NCBI RefSeq assembly: GCF_003581585.1
Contig: NZ_QXIR01000025.1
Span: forward strand, 1-64,000
Length of the DNA stretch: 64,000 bases
Direction: 5' to 3'
Source of the DNA: Bacillus salacetis
GTDB lineage: Bacteria > Bacillota > Bacilli > Bacillales > Bacillaceae_B
Part shown: positions 8,947 to 17,931 of the stretch, piece by piece
Layout: each line of letters opens with the position of its first letter
How positions within the stretch are numbered: the first letter of the stretch is position 1
Notes under the pieces: model-generated
Told to the model about the DNA's origin: nothing
Seen by the model: only the letters and a program-made list of their open reading frames with translations
The model's database searches: none
Position numbers and translations under genes: made by a program

Positions 8947-9627
8947 TTATTTATGTACCTTCTGTTTAGGTGAAAGAACTCCTTTTTTTACTAAATTCTG
9001 CAATGCTTTTTCATTTTTGAATCGGAAATAAACAGAGAGCCTGCTTAAATCTTTGTTGGTTAAATGAGAGTAATCTACATTTAGAGTATAATTGTCTTCC
9101 AGTTTCTTGATCAATGTTTTTGCAAACTCGATTTGTTTAGGAGTTAATTGTTTTTCATCATCATCATTGGCAGCTGGCTTAATAGTAGAGTTGATTTCTT
9201 CTGTATACCTCTCACTTCTTAACCATTTCACATCTTCAGCATCTAAGGCAAACCATTCACCTTCAAGACGCTGCTGTGCGAAATGTTTATGAAACGCTAT
9301 TTCAGTTTGGTGATGATTTCCTGATTTTATAAGGTGGACCAGTTGATGTTCAAAAGGCAGCTTTACATTGAAGAGGTTCATCCTCTTATTGATGTGCTTG
9401 GTTTTCCCGATTTTAAAAGAACCATTTAAATATTCTTGAACAAAATATACATATCCCGGATGTTCACCTTCGGGAAAAGGGGAATTCATTATTTCTTCCA
9501 GCCTGGTTGGGTTAGTTTCAAATAAAAGTACTTTTTGAGTTCTGATAAGAACTTCAGGACTCCCAGGGGCTGCTGAATCTTCTGTTGTCTTTGAAGATAA
9601 CAAATTTGAGATGAATTTTTTTATCAT
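8947..9627 (-). CDS. GIY-YIG family protein (T5orf172/MUG113 type)
   Basis: 226 residues with a central domain at about 57-125: GYVYFVQ, then FKIGKTKHINKR, then the His-containing AFHKHFAQQRLEGEWFAL. This is the T5orf172 (MUG113) variant of the GIY-YIG nuclease fold. The N-terminus is hydrophobic-basic (MIKKFISNLLSS), and the C-terminus is helical with a possible short DNA-binding segment. It lies between a Nudix gene and an McrBC-like pair in an apparent defence cluster, so a nuclease role against foreign DNA is plausible but inferred. The ribosome site before ATG 9627 is weak. Confidence 0.75.
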   Translation of the reverse strand: MIKKFISNLLSSKTTEDSAAPGSPEVLIRTQKVLLFETNPTRLEEIMNSPFPEGEHPGYVYFVQEYLNGSFKIGKTKHINKRMNLFNVKLPFEHQLVHLIKSGNHHQTEIAFHKHFAQQRLEGEWFALDAEDVKWLRSERYTEEINSTIKPAANDDDEKQLTPKQIEFAKTLIKKLEDNYTLNVDYSHLTNKDLSRLSVYFRFKNEKALQNLVKKGVLSPKQKVHK

Positions 9628-9764
9628 GTGATCACATCTTTCTATGAAATTATACTTTTTAAAGTGGATATTCTATATTTTAACAAAGTTAGAGGTTTTT
9701 TTACATTTTAATTCAGAACCTTCTCCATAATATGCTAATCTAATATTAGGAATAAATTAAGTAG

Positions 9765-11987
9765 GTGAATATATTGCTAAACCTTACATATTATCAATCT
9801 GTTTTTAATGAAGATAACACTGAGGTACGCTGTCGGACGGTCCTTGATGAGTTGTCTCCGCATATAAAGAGGGTTTTTGAAAGATTCCTAAGTCAAAATC
9901 AGATATCTTTAAGCGACGAGTTTTCAATGCATAGTTATGACTCTACCTTGACGACTACATACCATGATTCAAGGAATCCGGCACTCGCTGAGAAGAAAAA
10001 GAACTCTGATATAGGGAGGAAGTATTATGCAAGCCTTGTAAAAAGGTTGGGTGAGTGGGAATACAACCTCATCACGATAGAACTGAATGGTATGGACAAC
10101 TCTTTAATGATTCATACCGAATTGGACTTCATCCCATTTTGGGCTTGGTTAAGGAATAGTAAAATCCACAGGGTCCTGAATTCCATCCCCGATCGCTTTT
10201 CGATTTTGACAGGATGGAAGGAAAAATCAGTCATTCCAGCAGATGAGTTACCGGACTTTGTTAAAAGCTGCATAAAACCAAGGAAGCGGCCATGGTTTCA
10301 GGTTGGCAGCCGAATACCATTAGAAGGGCGAATGGCCGAAGACACGTTAATCAGCAAACTGGAAGAAGTATGGGATGGGTTGAGTGATTTCAGAGGGTTC
10401 TTAGAGGAGGAAATGCAAATAGGCGATGCTGCTTATAGAGCCCTAATGCAGCTGGCGTCTGTTAAAGATATTACGGAAACAACCTTGCTGGGAAGGAATT
10501 ATGCAGTAGAAATTTCTTCTGTTGAAAACTATAAATCACAAGGTAAACGACAATCGTTTCATATCAATGATGGAGACCAGATGCTGACCAAGGGATATAT
10601 GTATTTTCTAGATTATCATGATAAGAATTCACCATTCCAAACCATCATTGTTCAACTGGAAGGCCATAACCATATTTTTACGAATGCAAGGGAGATTTTA
10701 GGGGACGGGCGGAAGGAATGGTGGATCACAAAGGTATTTGCCACCCATTCCCTCGATAACCATGCTGTGATGACAAAGGCCATGAATTTACTTGCGGAAC
10801 ATGATTTTAAAGTGAATGGTTCTGCTTATTGTGTCGGCACTTATGATAATGAAACGGAAATGTTTGCTGAAGGGGCTGATGTCGTTAAAAAGAACTTTAT
10901 TGATTCTGCATTGCTCTTTGCCCATGCAAGCAACAGACTGGAGCTTCCAAGTGAGGATGAAGAGGAAGATGGAAGTGATAATGAATCAGAAACACTGGAA
11001 CCGAACTTCCGTTTCAATGAAATCTTTGAAATGATTGAAAATAGTCATTTTACTTTTTCAAAATCGATTGTAAGGGATTTGCATCTTAATCTGACAGCGT
11101 TGGATGATAAGCACTTTGTCGTACTAAGCGGTATATCAGGGACTGGGAAGACCCAACTTTGCAGGCTTTATGCAAATGCTGTTTATGGATTGGAGTATGA
11201 AAGTGATAATCCATACTTCTCTATCATTCCAGTCCGGCCTGATTGGACGGATGCCAGCTCCATGTTTGGCTACTACAGTTCCTTTGAAAAGCGTTATGTG
11301 AAGACAGAATTTCTGAAAGTGATCATGAATGCATTGAAGGAACGTGAGAAACCTCATTTTATCTTGCTTGATGAGATGAATCTTGCTCGTGTCGAGTACT
11401 ATTTAAGTGATTATCTTAGCGCAGTGGAGTCAAGAAAAGAAATACCGCTTCATCAGGAAGAGCATGTGACAGACGTTCCTCAAAAGCTCATTATTCCTCC
11501 AAATGTCTATGTTCTTGGAACCATCAATGTGGATGAGACGACTCACTCCATTTCAGATAAAGTTCTTGATAGGGCTTTTGTGATGACTTTATCAGATGTG
11601 GACTTTACTTCTTTTTGGGAAAGATTCGACCAGGATATGAAAGATTCATTACAGCAGGAATTTCTTCTCTTACAAGAATTGCATGGAACACTGGCAGGCT
11701 ATGAATTGCACTTCGGCTATAGAACGATGGGGGAAATGCTTAAGAAACTATATGCCAACAGGGAGCTCGGAGAAGAACATGCGATGGAGTCGTTAGAATC
11801 TCTTGATGGAGTGATCGCTGAAAAGGTACTGACGAAGATACGGGGAGATGAACGGATCGCTGAGATGCTGGAGAGTCTTCACATGTGGTTGTCCACCAAA
11901 CTGGAGGTATCCACGATTTCCTTAGGGCATGTGAAACGGATGCAAGAGGAGCTGAAGTACTATGGTACCACTCAATTCTGGAGATGA
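9765..11987 (+). CDS. McrB-like AAA+ GTPase, type IV restriction component
   Basis: About 740 residues. The N-terminal half is a probable DNA-recognition region resembling the MrcB N-terminal/DUF3578 type, with an acidic linker around residue 400 (SEDEEEDGSDNESE). The C-terminal AAA+ GTPase domain has Walker A GISGTGKT, the McrB hallmark MNLARVEYYLSDYL, and GTINVDETTHSISDKVLDRAF. It would translocate DNA with the nuclease partner encoded downstream, which it overlaps by 26 bp. GTG 9765 gives the longest frame, but AGGTG at 9763-9767 would serve TTG 9774 better. The target modification is unknown. Confidence 0.88.
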   Translation: MNILLNLTYYQSVFNEDNTEVRCRTVLDELSPHIKRVFERFLSQNQISLSDEFSMHSYDSTLTTTYHDSRNPALAEKKKNSDIGRKYYASLVKRLGEWEYNLITIELNGMDNSLMIHTELDFIPFWAWLRNSKIHRVLNSIPDRFSILTGWKEKSVIPADELPDFVKSCIKPRKRPWFQVGSRIPLEGRMAEDTLISKLEEVWDGLSDFRGFLEEEMQIGDAAYRALMQLASVKDITETTLLGRNYAVEISSVENYKSQGKRQSFHINDGDQMLTKGYMYFLDYHDKNSPFQTIIVQLEGHNHIFTNAREILGDGRKEWWITKVFATHSLDNHAVMTKAMNLLAEHDFKVNGSAYCVGTYDNETEMFAEGADVVKKNFIDSALLFAHASNRLELPSEDEEEDGSDNESETLEPNFRFNEIFEMIENSHFTFSKSIVRDLHLNLTALDDKHFVVLSGISGTGKTQLCRLYANAVYGLEYESDNPYFSIIPVRPDWTDASSMFGYYSSFEKRYVKTEFLKVIMNALKEREKPHFILLDEMNLARVEYYLSDYLSAVESRKEIPLHQEEHVTDVPQKLIIPPNVYVLGTINVDETTHSISDKVLDRAFVMTLSDVDFTSFWERFDQDMKDSLQQEFLLLQELHGTLAGYELHFGYRTMGEMLKKLYANRELGEEHAMESLESLDGVIAEKVLTKIRGDERIAEMLESLHMWLSTKLEVSTISLGHVKRMQEELKYYGTTQFWR

Positions 11988-13434
11988 TAGCCTGAAGATA
12001 TTCCTGCCTGGAGAAGGGTGGATACCCTTTTCCCAGGCCTACTTAGTGGAGGCCACAGAATATAAATTGCGTTTCAGTGGTGAAAAAATAGACCTGCGTT
12101 TTCAAAGGATACCCATATCCTTTTATCAGGAAGGAGAGTATTTAGTCTCTTCCTTCATGACTCCCTTCCAGAGTGGCATTGTCCATATTTTCCTGAATGG
12201 GAAGGAATGGGAGACATACGTTTATCCAGACTCCCGCAAACTGACTGAGCAACAGTTTGAATGCATGATCAGCGATATTCTTGAAGAAAGCAATAGTTGT
12301 TTTCAGTTAAGTAGTTTGGAGAAAAAGGTAAACGCCTCGGGAAGAAACCGGGGACCGTCATGGACGCTGTGGATCTATATTGAAAGGTCGTTTCAGCAGC
12401 TGCGACAGCTTTTCTCTTTAATTGAGAAACAGCCATTCCGGAAGCTAATAAAACTACCTATTACTCAGAAACGGGAAAAAGTACAACGAGTTGAAAGAAC
12501 CACTTTGAATTGGCTGGATCAGAAAGGATTCGGAAAAGATGTGCCTTCGAATGTGGAAACGGATAAAACATTCGAGAGCCTTGATTTATATGAAAACCAA
12601 GTGTTGAAAAAGCAGATTTTTGACTTGAAAAATATCTTTAAGACCTTTACTAAGGTCGAGAGGGACGATGTATCTGAGAAAGCCAAAAAGTATTACGCAA
12701 TCACTCTAAGGTGGTTGAACACACCCTTCATGCGGGAGGTGTCCATGCATCAAGGTTCCTATTCCATCACGCAGAAATTCAGAAAACACCCGGTTTACCG
12801 ACAATGGTATCAATGGTTCGATGAGCTCTTCAAGCATGACCGGGAAAGGATTGGATTGGAGTATCCAATCGCATTGAAGGACACTTTTGAACTTTATGAG
12901 ATGTGGTGCTTCATGATGATTATCAAGATGCTGAGAGAGCTGGAACTTCTGAATGACTCCGAGGGTTTATTTAAGACAACCAGTAATGGGCTTTTCCTGG
13001 ACCTTGCTCAAAGCAAGGAAAGCCGAATTAAGCTTCATGGAGGAAAGTCGCTTTATTTCCAGCGTAACTATCAGTATAACTCTAAAAAATTCCATACCTA
13101 TACCCAAAGGATGATTCCTGACATTGTTCTAGAGGAAGATAAAGAAATCCTAGTGTTTGATCCTAAGTATCGCGTCCCAGGTAATCTGGGAACTGCCTTG
13201 GGAGAAATGCATAAGTATCGGGATGGAATTCTTCACAGGGAAACCGGGGGAAGAGCGGTAAAGGAAGTATATATATTGACACCGACACAAGAAGAGACGG
13301 CGGAGACGATGAGATTCTTCCAGGACGAATATCAGGAGCGGTATAAGATGGGGGCCATTCAGATGCTGCCTGGAGTAGATGATTTATCGAGTGTAAGGTC
13401 CCTTTTGATGAGGGTTTTTGGGATATTACATTAA
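11962..13434 (+). CDS. McrC-like DUF2357/PD-(D/E)XK nuclease subunit
   Basis: 490-residue partner of the McrB-like protein. The N-terminal DUF2357-type region is followed by a helical part (YENQVLKKQIFDLKNIF, FELYEMWCFMMI). The C-terminal nuclease core has PDIVLEEDKEILVFDPKYR: the Asp, DPK and following basic residue form a PD-(D/E)XK site as in McrC. It begins at ATG 11962, inside the end of the McrB-like gene, so the two are co-translated. Together they should make a modification-dependent, GTP-driven restriction enzyme that cleaves incoming modified DNA. Confidence 0.85.
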   Translation: MVPLNSGDDSLKIFLPGEGWIPFSQAYLVEATEYKLRFSGEKIDLRFQRIPISFYQEGEYLVSSFMTPFQSGIVHIFLNGKEWETYVYPDSRKLTEQQFECMISDILEESNSCFQLSSLEKKVNASGRNRGPSWTLWIYIERSFQQLRQLFSLIEKQPFRKLIKLPITQKREKVQRVERTTLNWLDQKGFGKDVPSNVETDKTFESLDLYENQVLKKQIFDLKNIFKTFTKVERDDVSEKAKKYYAITLRWLNTPFMREVSMHQGSYSITQKFRKHPVYRQWYQWFDELFKHDRERIGLEYPIALKDTFELYEMWCFMMIIKMLRELELLNDSEGLFKTTSNGLFLDLAQSKESRIKLHGGKSLYFQRNYQYNSKKFHTYTQRMIPDIVLEEDKEILVFDPKYRVPGNLGTALGEMHKYRDGILHRETGGRAVKEVYILTPTQEETAETMRFFQDEYQERYKMGAIQMLPGVDDLSSVRSLLMRVFGILH

Positions 13435-13593
13435 TCAGTGCAATCAAACAGAAGAGTATTTATGAAAGAAGAGAAAGGTTAGTATTCCACTTTTAATTGA
13501 TTTATGTCTTACTGGGACAAAGTACCAATGCTATAGGTTGATCCGCAGGCGATTATTTTTTTCTATGAGGATAAGAAGGAGTTGATATATCCG

Positions 13594-13902
13594 ATGCCAA
13601 TTGAACTGCTAATAGTTGTATTTTTAATTATCCTTATAACTTCCTTGATTTTGCCAGTCATTTATAAGAATAAAGAGAAGACAGATAAAGGCCATGTATT
13701 TTCTTACTATAAATTGACATATAGAAGGAAAATGATCCGCACTTTGTGGTTAATCCCATTAATTGTTATATTACTAATTGCTATTTCCGTTATTGCAGAA
13801 TTGAATACTTTTGAGATACTGTTAATATCATTATTCTTCTTTGTCATTACCTTTCTACAATTCTTCTATAACTACACAAAATGGAAAAAATACGAGAAGT
13901 AA
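13594..13902 (+). CDS. Small membrane protein, function unknown
   Basis: 102 residues from ATG 13594, with AAGGAG at 13576-13581. Three hydrophobic segments: ELLIVVFLIILITSLILPVI near the start, LWLIPLIVILLIAISVI in the middle, and ILLISLFFFVITFLQFF near the end. The ends are basic. I recognise no family. TTG 13582 in the same frame would directly follow the ribosome site and is unlikely. Position downstream of the McrBC pair could be incidental. Confidence 0.6.
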   Translation: MPIELLIVVFLIILITSLILPVIYKNKEKTDKGHVFSYYKLTYRRKMIRTLWLIPLIVILLIAISVIAELNTFEILLISLFFFVITFLQFFYNYTKWKKYEK

Positions 13903-14179
13903 TATAAGAAACATGTAGTACTCTCGTTTTTCTACCGAGAAAATTCAGTGGTGAAAAAGGTATGAAACATAAGATAACTAAGAAATTTCTGGTTTTTTGT
14001 ATGTTTCAATCCAAGGCTAAAGGTGTGATTCATAGAACCATTCTTATAAACACAATTCACTTCAAACTAGTACCGAAAACTCTACGTAATCCTTTATCAG
14101 GGTCTATAAAGAAAAAACTGCCGACTAAACAACCGTTTAAATCCTTATGGAAAGCGGTAAAAGCTTTACCGTCGATACA

Positions 14180-14370
14180 GGAGAAAGTTCCTTGCCTGTC
14201 CGTGAACTATTGATAGAAGGACTTCAATAGTAGGGAAGCTGTTAACCAGGTCCATTGTAGAATAAGCTGCGAGTATAACCTTATTTACAAACCCTCATTT
14301 TTTGCCCTGTTTGCAGTAGGCAGTTGTGGGGGTTTTTCTTGTGCTTGGGAATCAACTATTCTGTCGTTAG
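14180..14370 (+). repeat. Diverged intergenic repeat, copy 1
   Basis: Shares GAGAAAGTTCCTTGCCTGT and a GGGAAT...CT.TTCT.TCGTTAGCG block, in the same order and at similar distance, with 20440-20626. Both copies lie upstream of an ElaA-type acetyltransferase sequence (decayed here, intact at 22218). It looks like an old segmental duplication. No gene is supported in 13903-14380; an 83-codon frame there lacks a ribosome site and coding character. Confidence 0.5.
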
Positions 14371-14382
14371 CGTTTGAATTTT

Positions 14383-14775
14383 ATTTTCTTTTAAAAGAAA
14401 GAACCTTAGTTTATGTGGTTGAACAAGTTTGTCCTTACCTTGAAATGCATGGAAAAGATCCGTTTTCATATCATCTTTTTTAAGAGGACAATGGAGAAAA
14501 CATTGCGTATTTAAGGATTTTACCGGCTGGTGTTTCCTATCAGGAAGTTTCTATGGGATGAGTGTTCGTAATGAAAAATACTGGGTTCAGGGATTTGCAG
14601 AGGAACTTTTAGGTATAGGGGCTGGAGTTTATTCAGGAAGAGTTAAATGAAACAACGGTCAAAATTCAAGCACAGGATTATTTAAAAAGCTTCTATGGTT
14701 CTTTTGGTTTTCAGCCCATATCTGAAACCTATATAGAAGATAGCATCCTTCAGGTTGATATGCTGCTGAAAATAT
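14383..14775 (+). pseudogene. Decayed second copy of the ElaA-type acetyltransferase
   Basis: About 390 bp align along their length with 22271-22660 of the intact GNAT gene, from TTTTAAAAGAAAGAACC to GTTGATATGCTGCTG. The copy lacks the first ~18 codons, has a TAA after the HLF region, and several small indels that break the frame. No ribosome site is present. It is a duplicated, dead gene, and the surrounding noncoding repeat shows that more than the gene was duplicated. Confidence 0.85.
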
Positions 14776-14894
14776 ATCACCACTCGTCATCATTGGTTTG
14801 TGTGGGGATTTATTTTAAGAAGTAGAAGGTATTCTGCTGTTGAAAATTGTAAGTCATGTTGCAGCTCAGTACAAGAAAAATAGGTTTTTACCCG

Positions 14895-14922
14895 CGATCA
14901 CTTCATAAGTGGTCGTTTTTTT
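14895..14922 (+). terminator. Rho-independent terminator
   Basis: CGATCACTT / AAGTGGTCG stem (one wobble pair) followed by T7. It lies after the acetyltransferase pseudogene and before the hydrolase gene. Confidence 0.7.
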
Positions 14923-15088
14923 GTTTAACATATTAAGGATAATAGTTTTCGTTTTGGAAGAATAATCCCTGGGAAAATTTGAAACTTTTTATGCTGTAAT
15001 GCGTATTACTGATATAGGTTTTAAATGAGCTTGTGTAAAAGGAAAAAAGTGCTGCCTATCAAGAAAATCAACAAAGGAGGTCTTTACC

Positions 15089-16138
15089 ATTTTTAAAAAG
15101 TTAGGAATTGCTCTCGTTATTGGTTCGTTCCTATTGGCGACGGCCGCATGTACTTCTCAGCCGGTTGAATCTAAAAATGAAGGACAAACGGAAGAACCAA
15201 CGGCTGCTCCCAATCACTCTATTAAAAATGTGGCCGGGGAAGCGTCTGATCCAATGGAGGGGAAGGATGGGACGGTCATATCTTTTGAGGAAATAGAAGT
15301 AAAGGAGCTTAATCCTGCCTTGGATGCATATGAAATGATGTATTGGAGTGAAGGTGTGGAAGCAGCAGCCTATGTGACCGTACCTAAGAAGAAAGGGTAT
15401 TATTATTTATCCGTTCTGTGTCACGGCGGATATGTATATTCCTTGGATCTTTCAAATGTTCATGCCCTGCCTGGTGTGACGTTAAATGCTGAAACGTTGA
15501 TTGGCGGTTTGGACACAAGCAGTGAAATGATCACTTTGAGCCCTTTATACCGAGGGTACGGGAATAGTAAGGGAACGGTACCGGGATTCAATGGTGTGAC
15601 AAAAGATACGAATAATGCCATCGATGCTTTGTATTCTTATTTCCGTTCTGGAAATACGGAAAGCTCCATTAGGTCGGGGTTTATTAGTGCAAGTGGAATT
15701 TCATTGGGCGGGGGAGTTGTCCTGAAGCTGGCATCTATGAGGGATGATATTGGAGATGTTGTGGCCGTGAATCCCTATGTAGGTCTTGACCTTGTTTACC
15801 CGTGGGCGGAAAGCCATCCTGAAAATGATTGGAATAAGGGATTTTTGGATACATATCAAAAGAAGTTCGGTGAGTTTGATCCATCATCAACATTTGTGAA
15901 GGAAGAATCGATTCCAATCGAAAGAAACTTCATTCCAATTTTGATTGTACAAGGGCAAAAGGATCAAACCGTGAATTGGGAGCTTACCCAATCCTACTAT
16001 GAGAAGCTGAAAGAGCAAAATCAGAATGAACATACTGCCTATAAACTGATACCGGATGGAGATCATCTAATGAAAGAACACCAAGATGAACTTAATCAAA
16101 TTATTAATGACTGGTATGTAGAAATTTTTGAAAGGTGA
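15089..16138 (+). CDS. Lipoprotein alpha/beta hydrolase, apparent ATT start
   Basis: Secreted, lipid-anchored hydrolase of the prolyl-oligopeptidase/dienelactone-hydrolase class. The frame from ATT 15089 gives a full lipoprotein signal (IFKKLGIALVIGSFLLATAAC), with the Cys as lipid site. The nucleophile motif is SGISLGGG, the acid Asp is in QGQKDQTVNW, and the His is in PDGDHLMKEH. AAAGGAGG at 15073-15080 lies 8 nt before ATT, the ideal spacing, and no ATG, GTG or TTG exists between them. A TTG at 15134 would remove the signal peptide. So it either uses a rare AUU start or an ATG was mutated. A terminator follows. Confidence 0.8.
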   Translation: MFKKLGIALVIGSFLLATAACTSQPVESKNEGQTEEPTAAPNHSIKNVAGEASDPMEGKDGTVISFEEIEVKELNPALDAYEMMYWSEGVEAAAYVTVPKKKGYYYLSVLCHGGYVYSLDLSNVHALPGVTLNAETLIGGLDTSSEMITLSPLYRGYGNSKGTVPGFNGVTKDTNNAIDALYSYFRSGNTESSIRSGFISASGISLGGGVVLKLASMRDDIGDVVAVNPYVGLDLVYPWAESHPENDWNKGFLDTYQKKFGEFDPSSTFVKEESIPIERNFIPILIVQGQKDQTVNWELTQSYYEKLKEQNQNEHTAYKLIPDGDHLMKEHQDELNQIINDWYVEIFER

Positions 16139-16181
16139 AGGATGATTTCAAGGTTTTTCCTTAATACAAAGGTACACCAAA

Positions 16182-16216
16182 GGCTTGAGAGGTTTTCACG
16201 GCCCTCAGGCTTTTTT
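16182..16216 (+). terminator. Terminator after the lipoprotein hydrolase
   Basis: GCTTGAGAGG pairs with CCCTCAGGC around a ~9-nt loop, then T6. Confidence 0.6.
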
Positions 16217-16355
16217 CATTGATATGAGGGTTCTTTCAACAAAAGGGTCATTTAATGAAATAAACGGATTGTCAGAAGGGATGCAATTTGAAATAATTGG
16301 TATTAAGTGAAGGGCAGGTTCGTTGAATTTATAGTAAAACTTATTGGAGGGGCAA

Positions 16356-16871
16356 ATGGATAATTACAAGTTTAATGAGTTTAAGAAAATCGCAAAAAAA
16401 CTGAACACTATTGAGATTATCCCATTATTAATGGGATCAGTAGGTCTGGAAGTCGTCACAGGAAGAAGTTGGGATGCACAAGACTTAGATATTCATATAC
16501 CTGGTGATAAAAGAGGGTGGGAGGTGCCACCTGAATTAAATATACATAACTGGAACCAGGTAGTGGAAATTATGAAATCAATGGGATATAAATTGATTGA
16601 TTTGCACGAGCATGAGTTCTCCAAAGAAGGATTATCCGTAGAATTCGGTATAATTGACACTTTACCAAGTTTCTCTGGAGTGAAATTAGAGGATTTGAAA
16701 ATGCACAAAATAGGAGAGGTAAAGTATTATTTGCTGAATCCTAAACAATATTTAAGTGTTTATGAAGCTTCTTCCAAGGATAGTTACCGTGCAGATAACA
16801 ATAACAATAAAGATATTAGTAAAATAAATTTCTTAAAGGGTAGGGAATTTGGAAGTCAAAAATCAAATTAA
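16356..16871 (+). CDS. Nucleotidyltransferase-fold protein, function unknown
   Basis: 171 residues from ATG 16356, with GGAGG at 16346-16350; the TTG-started longer frame begins inside the ribosome site. The segment LLMGSVGLEVVTGRSWDAQDLDIHIPG has the GS...DLDIH arrangement of a pol-beta-like nucleotidyltransferase active site. VEFGIIDTLPSF may carry the third acidic residue. The C-terminus is polar and Asn-rich (RADNNNNKDISK). Related small proteins modify nucleotides or small substrates, but no substrate can be read from sequence. It stands alone between terminators. Confidence 0.6.
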   Translation: MDNYKFNEFKKIAKKLNTIEIIPLLMGSVGLEVVTGRSWDAQDLDIHIPGDKRGWEVPPELNIHNWNQVVEIMKSMGYKLIDLHEHEFSKEGLSVEFGIIDTLPSFSGVKLEDLKMHKIGEVKYYLLNPKQYLSVYEASSKDSYRADNNNNKDISKINFLKGREFGSQKSN

Positions 16872-17295
16872 ATCCAAGAGGTTACCGGGGTGTCACAGTG
16901 ACAAATTCTTTATTTATCCATGCTGGTGATTACGATGATCATCCAGACAGGACACTTGGTCCATTCTCTTAAAGAAGGAAGGAAATCGCCATCTTGGGAA
17001 AAGCGGAATACATTGATGTTCGCTGCATTTCGAAGGTCCTTATGAGGTATTTCCGAATGTATTAAAAGGCATCTGGGCTCTGTTTATAGCTATCGCATTC
17101 TGGGAATTTGTGAATTTCTTATGAGCAGTCTTGTGATCCTGTTTAATTTACTCTCTATTTATTATTTATTTCTGCTTGTTAGATTACATACCTGGAACAT
17201 GTTCCTGTCTAAAAGTGCACAATGGGAAAAGTTGCCCATTGTGCACTTTTGTGATATAAATAGATTTATCGCAGTAAAAAGGAAGGGAGAAAACG
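16872..17295. other. Gene-free stretch with a perfect palindrome
   Basis: No convincing gene in 16872-17295. The stretch reads like degraded coding sequence in places but has frequent stops in all frames. Its one clear feature is the palindrome at 17211-17250, listed separately. Confidence 0.5.
17211..17250. promoter_or_regulatory. 40-bp palindrome upstream of tetR: operator or terminator
   Basis: Perfect 16-bp arms (AAAAGTGCACAATGGG and its inverse) around an 8-nt loop, 46 bp before the TetR start. The TTTT end allows terminator function, while the symmetric GTGCACAATGGG core suits a TetR dimer or dimer pair. Autoregulation of the TetR-MMPL pair is inferred. Confidence 0.6.
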
Positions 17296-17901
17296 ATGAC
17301 GGAAGAAAATCTGAGGCTGAAAAAGAAAAAAGCGACGAGGCGTGAGCTTTCTGAAGCGGCTTTCCAATTGGCGGTCGAGCGCGGAATCGATAATTTTGTA
17401 GTAGAAGATATCGTGAATAAAGCGGGATATTCAAGAAGAACATTTGCCAATTACTTTTCCTGTAAAGAAGAGGCGATAGCCAGTTCTTTAACAATAGAAG
17501 ATTATCAGCGCAAAGATGAAGATCGGGAATTAGATGGTCTATCGCCATTGAGTACGATCGAGCTGCTCATTGAGCGCAGTCTCACTATCGAAAAACTTAA
17601 ACGGCTTAAACAATTATTTTCTTTATCACGCAGTCATCCGCCACTGAAGCTGTATGTGGCAGGAGCTATAAAAGAAATTCAGGATGATGCGCGGAAACGA
17701 ACCAGTGAAAATTATGGCAGTGAATATCCTGATGCGTATTATCACTTGCTCATCGGTGCTGTATTCGGTGCCATCATGCCGATTCTTGATGGCAGCATTG
17801 AGGTTCCTCTGCCTGCAGGGGAAAGTGAAAGCGAGCATAACAGCGAATTCAGTGAGTATATGAAAACCGTATTTTCGAAGCTGAGAGAAGGATTCCAGTA
17901 A
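17296..17901 (+). CDS. TetR-family repressor of the MMPL exporter
   Basis: 201 residues. The N-terminal TetR helix-turn-helix is at about 12-60 (ELSEAAFQLAVERGIDNFVVEDI, then NKAGYSRRTFANYF). The C-terminal ligand-binding domain ends in an acidic tail. Start ATG 17296 has GGAAGGGAG 7 nt upstream. It lies 30 bp before the MMPL transporter on the same strand, so it most likely senses a substrate of that pump and controls the pair through the upstream palindrome. The ligand is unknown. Confidence 0.88.
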   Translation: MTEENLRLKKKKATRRELSEAAFQLAVERGIDNFVVEDIVNKAGYSRRTFANYFSCKEEAIASSLTIEDYQRKDEDRELDGLSPLSTIELLIERSLTIEKLKRLKQLFSLSRSHPPLKLYVAGAIKEIQDDARKRTSENYGSEYPDAYYHLLIGAVFGAIMPILDGSIEVPLPAGESESEHNSEFSEYMKTVFSKLREGFQ

Positions 17902-17931
17902 ATACAAACATAGAGGAGCAGGAGAAGAAGT

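Noticed and set aside
13962-14213. 83-codon plus-strand frame (MKHKITKKFLVFC...)
   Set aside because: No ribosome site, composition unlike a protein, and it overlaps the diverged intergenic repeat shared with 20440-20626.
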